NCBI GenBank assembly: GCA_029287235.1
Contig: JARFRM010000077.1
Location: forward strand, 1 to 64,000
From: Thermoanaerobaculales bacterium
Lineage (GTDB): Bacteria; Acidobacteriota; Thermoanaerobaculia; Thermoanaerobaculales; Sulfomarinibacteraceae
Reading direction: 5' to 3'
DNA: 64,000 nucleotides
Below, piece by piece: positions 62,471-64,000 of this stretch. Every line of letters starts with the position of its first letter. Positions within the stretch are counted from its first letter, which is position 1. A program made the translations under genes and the position numbers. Under the pieces are notes generated by a model. The model made no database searches. It saw only the letters and a list, made by a program, of their open reading frames with translations, and was not told the origin of the DNA.

Positions 62471-63810
62471 ACAGCACCTGCATTCGTCGCCGGGCGGAGC
62501 TCGAAGAAAGGGAAGCGCGAAGCCTCGCCCTCTTCGGCGTACGGTCAAACGAAGCAGTCCGCCGCCGGTCCACCGGTGAGCCCGAGGGGAGCTTCCGCCT
62601 CGCCTTCCAGCGCGATCGCGACCGGATCCTTCATGCGCGGTCGTTCCGTCGGCTCAAACACAAGACCCAGGTCTTCGTACCCCACGTGGCGGACCATCCC
62701 CGGACCCGACTGACGCACACCCTCGAGGTGTCGCAGCTCGGGCGCACCATTGCGAGGGCGCTCGGGCTCAATGAAGACCTGGCCGAGGCGATCGCCCTGG
62801 GACACGATCTCGGTCATACCGCATTCGGTCACACCGGAGAAACCGTCCTCGACGAGATCCTGCACGGCCGTAACCCCGAGGTCGATCTGCCGCCCGCGGT
62901 GGTCGCCGCCGCCGGTGCGTTCAAACACAACTATCAATCCCTCCGGGTCGTGGATCTCCTCGAGTGGCGTTATGACCATCCGGGCCTTGATCTGACCGAT
63001 CAGGTTCGAGAGGGCATCCTCAAGCACACCCGTTGGCGGGTGGGATTCGACTTTCCGTTGCCCCACCCCGAGGGGCTGGAGCTCGATCGCCCCTGTCATC
63101 TCGAAGGTCAGGCGGTGGCGGTGGCTGATGAGATCGCTCAGCAGACCCACGACCTCGAGGACGGCCTGCGCGCAGGTTCGGTGGCTTTCGAGGCCGTTGA
63201 AGAGCTCGAGATTTCGCAGCGGATCATCGCCAAGCTCGGCGATCAGTATCGATCGGAAAACCGTCGCTGGCTTCGTCAGAGCACGCTGATTCGAGAACTC
63301 ATCGGCTTCTTTGTCACCGACGTCGTCGATGCCTCGGCCCGCCGCATCGAGGCTTTCCTCGATCGCCACCGGATCGGCGACCATCAGGCTTTTGTGGAAC
63401 GCGCTCGCGAGGTCTCTCAAACCACGATCTGGTTCTCCCGCGACACCCAGAAGCTCTTTGACGAGCTCAAGGCCTTCATCTATCAGTTCATCATCAACCA
63501 CATTGACGTCAACCGGCAGGACTGGCGTGCCCGCAAGGTCATCACCGCCCTCTACAGGGCCTTCTGGACCAATCCCCTGACCCTGCCCAGTTATGTCCTC
63601 CTGCGAGCCCGCGCCGAGCTCGGTTTTCCCTACTTGCGCGATGTTCCGTTGGGATCGGTTGCGGATGAGGTGACCGGTCGATACCATGCGTCGTCGGGCT
63701 TTGCCCGGCTGATCACCGACCACATCGCCGGGATGAGCGATCGGTTCGCTCTCGAGGAGTTCAACTCCCTCGAAGCGCCATCGCTCGGTCAGAGATTCGG
63801 AGGAAAGTGA
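62467..63810 (+). CDS. dgt: Deoxyguanosinetriphosphate triphosphohydrolase-like protein
   Basis: The 447-residue HD-domain protein belongs to the dNTPase family that splits dGTP and other dNTPs into nucleosides and triphosphate. The HD motif is GHDLGHTAFGHTGE, with the upstream histidine in TRLTHTLEVSQLGRTIAR. RLKHKTQVFVPHVADHPRTR is characteristic. The ATG overlaps the folC stop (ATGA). rpiB starts two bases after its stop. Confidence 0.93.
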   Translation: MNSTCIRRRAELEEREARSLALFGVRSNEAVRRRSTGEPEGSFRLAFQRDRDRILHARSFRRLKHKTQVFVPHVADHPRTRLTHTLEVSQLGRTIARALGLNEDLAEAIALGHDLGHTAFGHTGETVLDEILHGRNPEVDLPPAVVAAAGAFKHNYQSLRVVDLLEWRYDHPGLDLTDQVREGILKHTRWRVGFDFPLPHPEGLELDRPCHLEGQAVAVADEIAQQTHDLEDGLRAGSVAFEAVEELEISQRIIAKLGDQYRSENRRWLRQSTLIRELIGFFVTDVVDASARRIEAFLDRHRIGDHQAFVERAREVSQTTIWFSRDTQKLFDELKAFIYQFIINHIDVNRQDWRARKVITALYRAFWTNPLTLPSYVLLRARAELGFPYLRDVPLGSVADEVTGRYHASSGFARLITDHIAGMSDRFALEEFNSLEAPSLGQRFGGK

Positions 63811-63812
63811 CC

Positions 63813-64000
63813 ATGATCGCCATCGCGTCGGATCACGCCGGCATCGCCCTGAAAACCGATATTTGCCGATTCCTGCAGAGTTTCGGCTTTGAGGTCGAGG
63901 ACCTCGGGCCCGAAGACACACTCTCGGTGGACTACCCCGACTATGCCCACCTCCTGGCCCGGGCGGTGTCCGACGGGAGGATCGAGAGGGGCATTCTGGT
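63813..64000 (+). CDS. rpiB: Ribose-5-phosphate isomerase B (3' end cut off by the window)
   Basis: The first 62 codons are present. The N-terminus MIAIASDHAGIALKTDICRF and the later DLGPEDTLSVDYPDYAHLLA are typical of RpiB, which interconverts ribose-5-phosphate and ribulose-5-phosphate. GGAGGAAAG lies seven bases before the ATG. It is the last gene of an accD-folC-dgt-rpiB run. The catalytic C-terminal parts are outside the window. Confidence 0.92.
   Translation, partial: MIAIASDHAGIALKTDICRFLQSFGFEVEDLGPEDTLSVDYPDYAHLLARAVSDGRIERGIL

Noticed and set aside
1-64000. tRNA, rRNA or riboswitch genes
   Set aside because: I saw no cloverleaf, rRNA core or known riboswitch motif; a covariance-model scan would be needed to be certain.

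Overview
This window is dense, GC-rich bacterial chromosome with about 64 protein genes, no rRNA or tRNA that I can see, and no phage, transposase or CRISPR. The cell is Gram-negative: it has ExbB/ExbD/TonB, TatA, a PpiD-type chaperone, MreBCD and FtsEX. Futalosine-pathway menaquinone synthesis (MqnC), an Hfq with extra tails, Ser/Thr kinases, an MglA-type GTPase, DUF4388 proteins and secreted TPR proteins together suggest Acidobacteriota, perhaps Thermoanaerobaculia. That placement is inference from gene content; no marker gene was aligned.

Layout. 1-6.4 kb (+): clpX (5' end missing), lon, engB, rho, mqnC. 6.5-14.8 kb (-): a wall-elongation operon, fecR-like, mreB, mreC, mreD, mrdA, rodA, rng. 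14.9-20.6 kb (+): ppiD-like, ruvA, a frameshifted secreted-protein gene on the other strand, ruvB, lipid kinase. 20.7-22.0 kb (-): cysK with a CymR-like Rrf2 regulator. 22.1-26.1 kb (+): pta, purD, purE, ricT, hfq. 26.1-29.4 kb (-): udk, a TPR protein, proline dehydrogenase, comF. 29.5-40.5 kb is a mixed accessory stretch: yjbQ, small hypotheticals, a secreted protein, an MglA-GAF-kinase-like fusion facing a DUF4388 gene, a RimK-like ATP-grasp protein, ferritin, a membrane protein and a large secreted protein. 40.6-45.6 kb: tyrS, fur, a two-gene cytochrome bd-like complex with a c-type cytochrome tail, bolA. 45.7-51.1 kb: tatA, an AmgK-like kinase, rlmN, pgeF, ftsE, ftsX. 51.2-55.7 kb (-): one operon exbB-exbD-exbD-tonB-DUF4388-TPR. 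55.9-57.2 kb (-): ruvC, yebC. 57.4-64 kb (+): a Ser/Thr kinase fused to a TonB C-terminal domain, a small coiled-coil protein, accD, folC, dgt and the start of rpiB.

Three things stand out. First, there are signalling and energy-transduction fusions: a membrane kinase with a periplasmic TonB domain close to an Exb/TonB operon that also carries DUF4388 and TPR genes, and an MglA GTPase fused to a histidine-kinase-like module that lacks the phospho-acceptor histidine. Second, there is a CydA-like/CydA'-like pair with two heme c motifs and no visible quinol-site motif. Third, five copies of a dispersed inverted repeat are built from a 7-bp TTAGCNN unit. Every copy sits at gene 3' ends, in two cases it supplies the stop codons, and two copies have expanded into heptamer arrays.

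Many genes have clear Shine-Dalgarno sites and translationally coupled ATGA or TGATG overlaps. At least five genes instead have a TATAAT-like -10 box 6-8 nt before the ATG and no ribosome-binding site, which suggests leaderless mRNAs.
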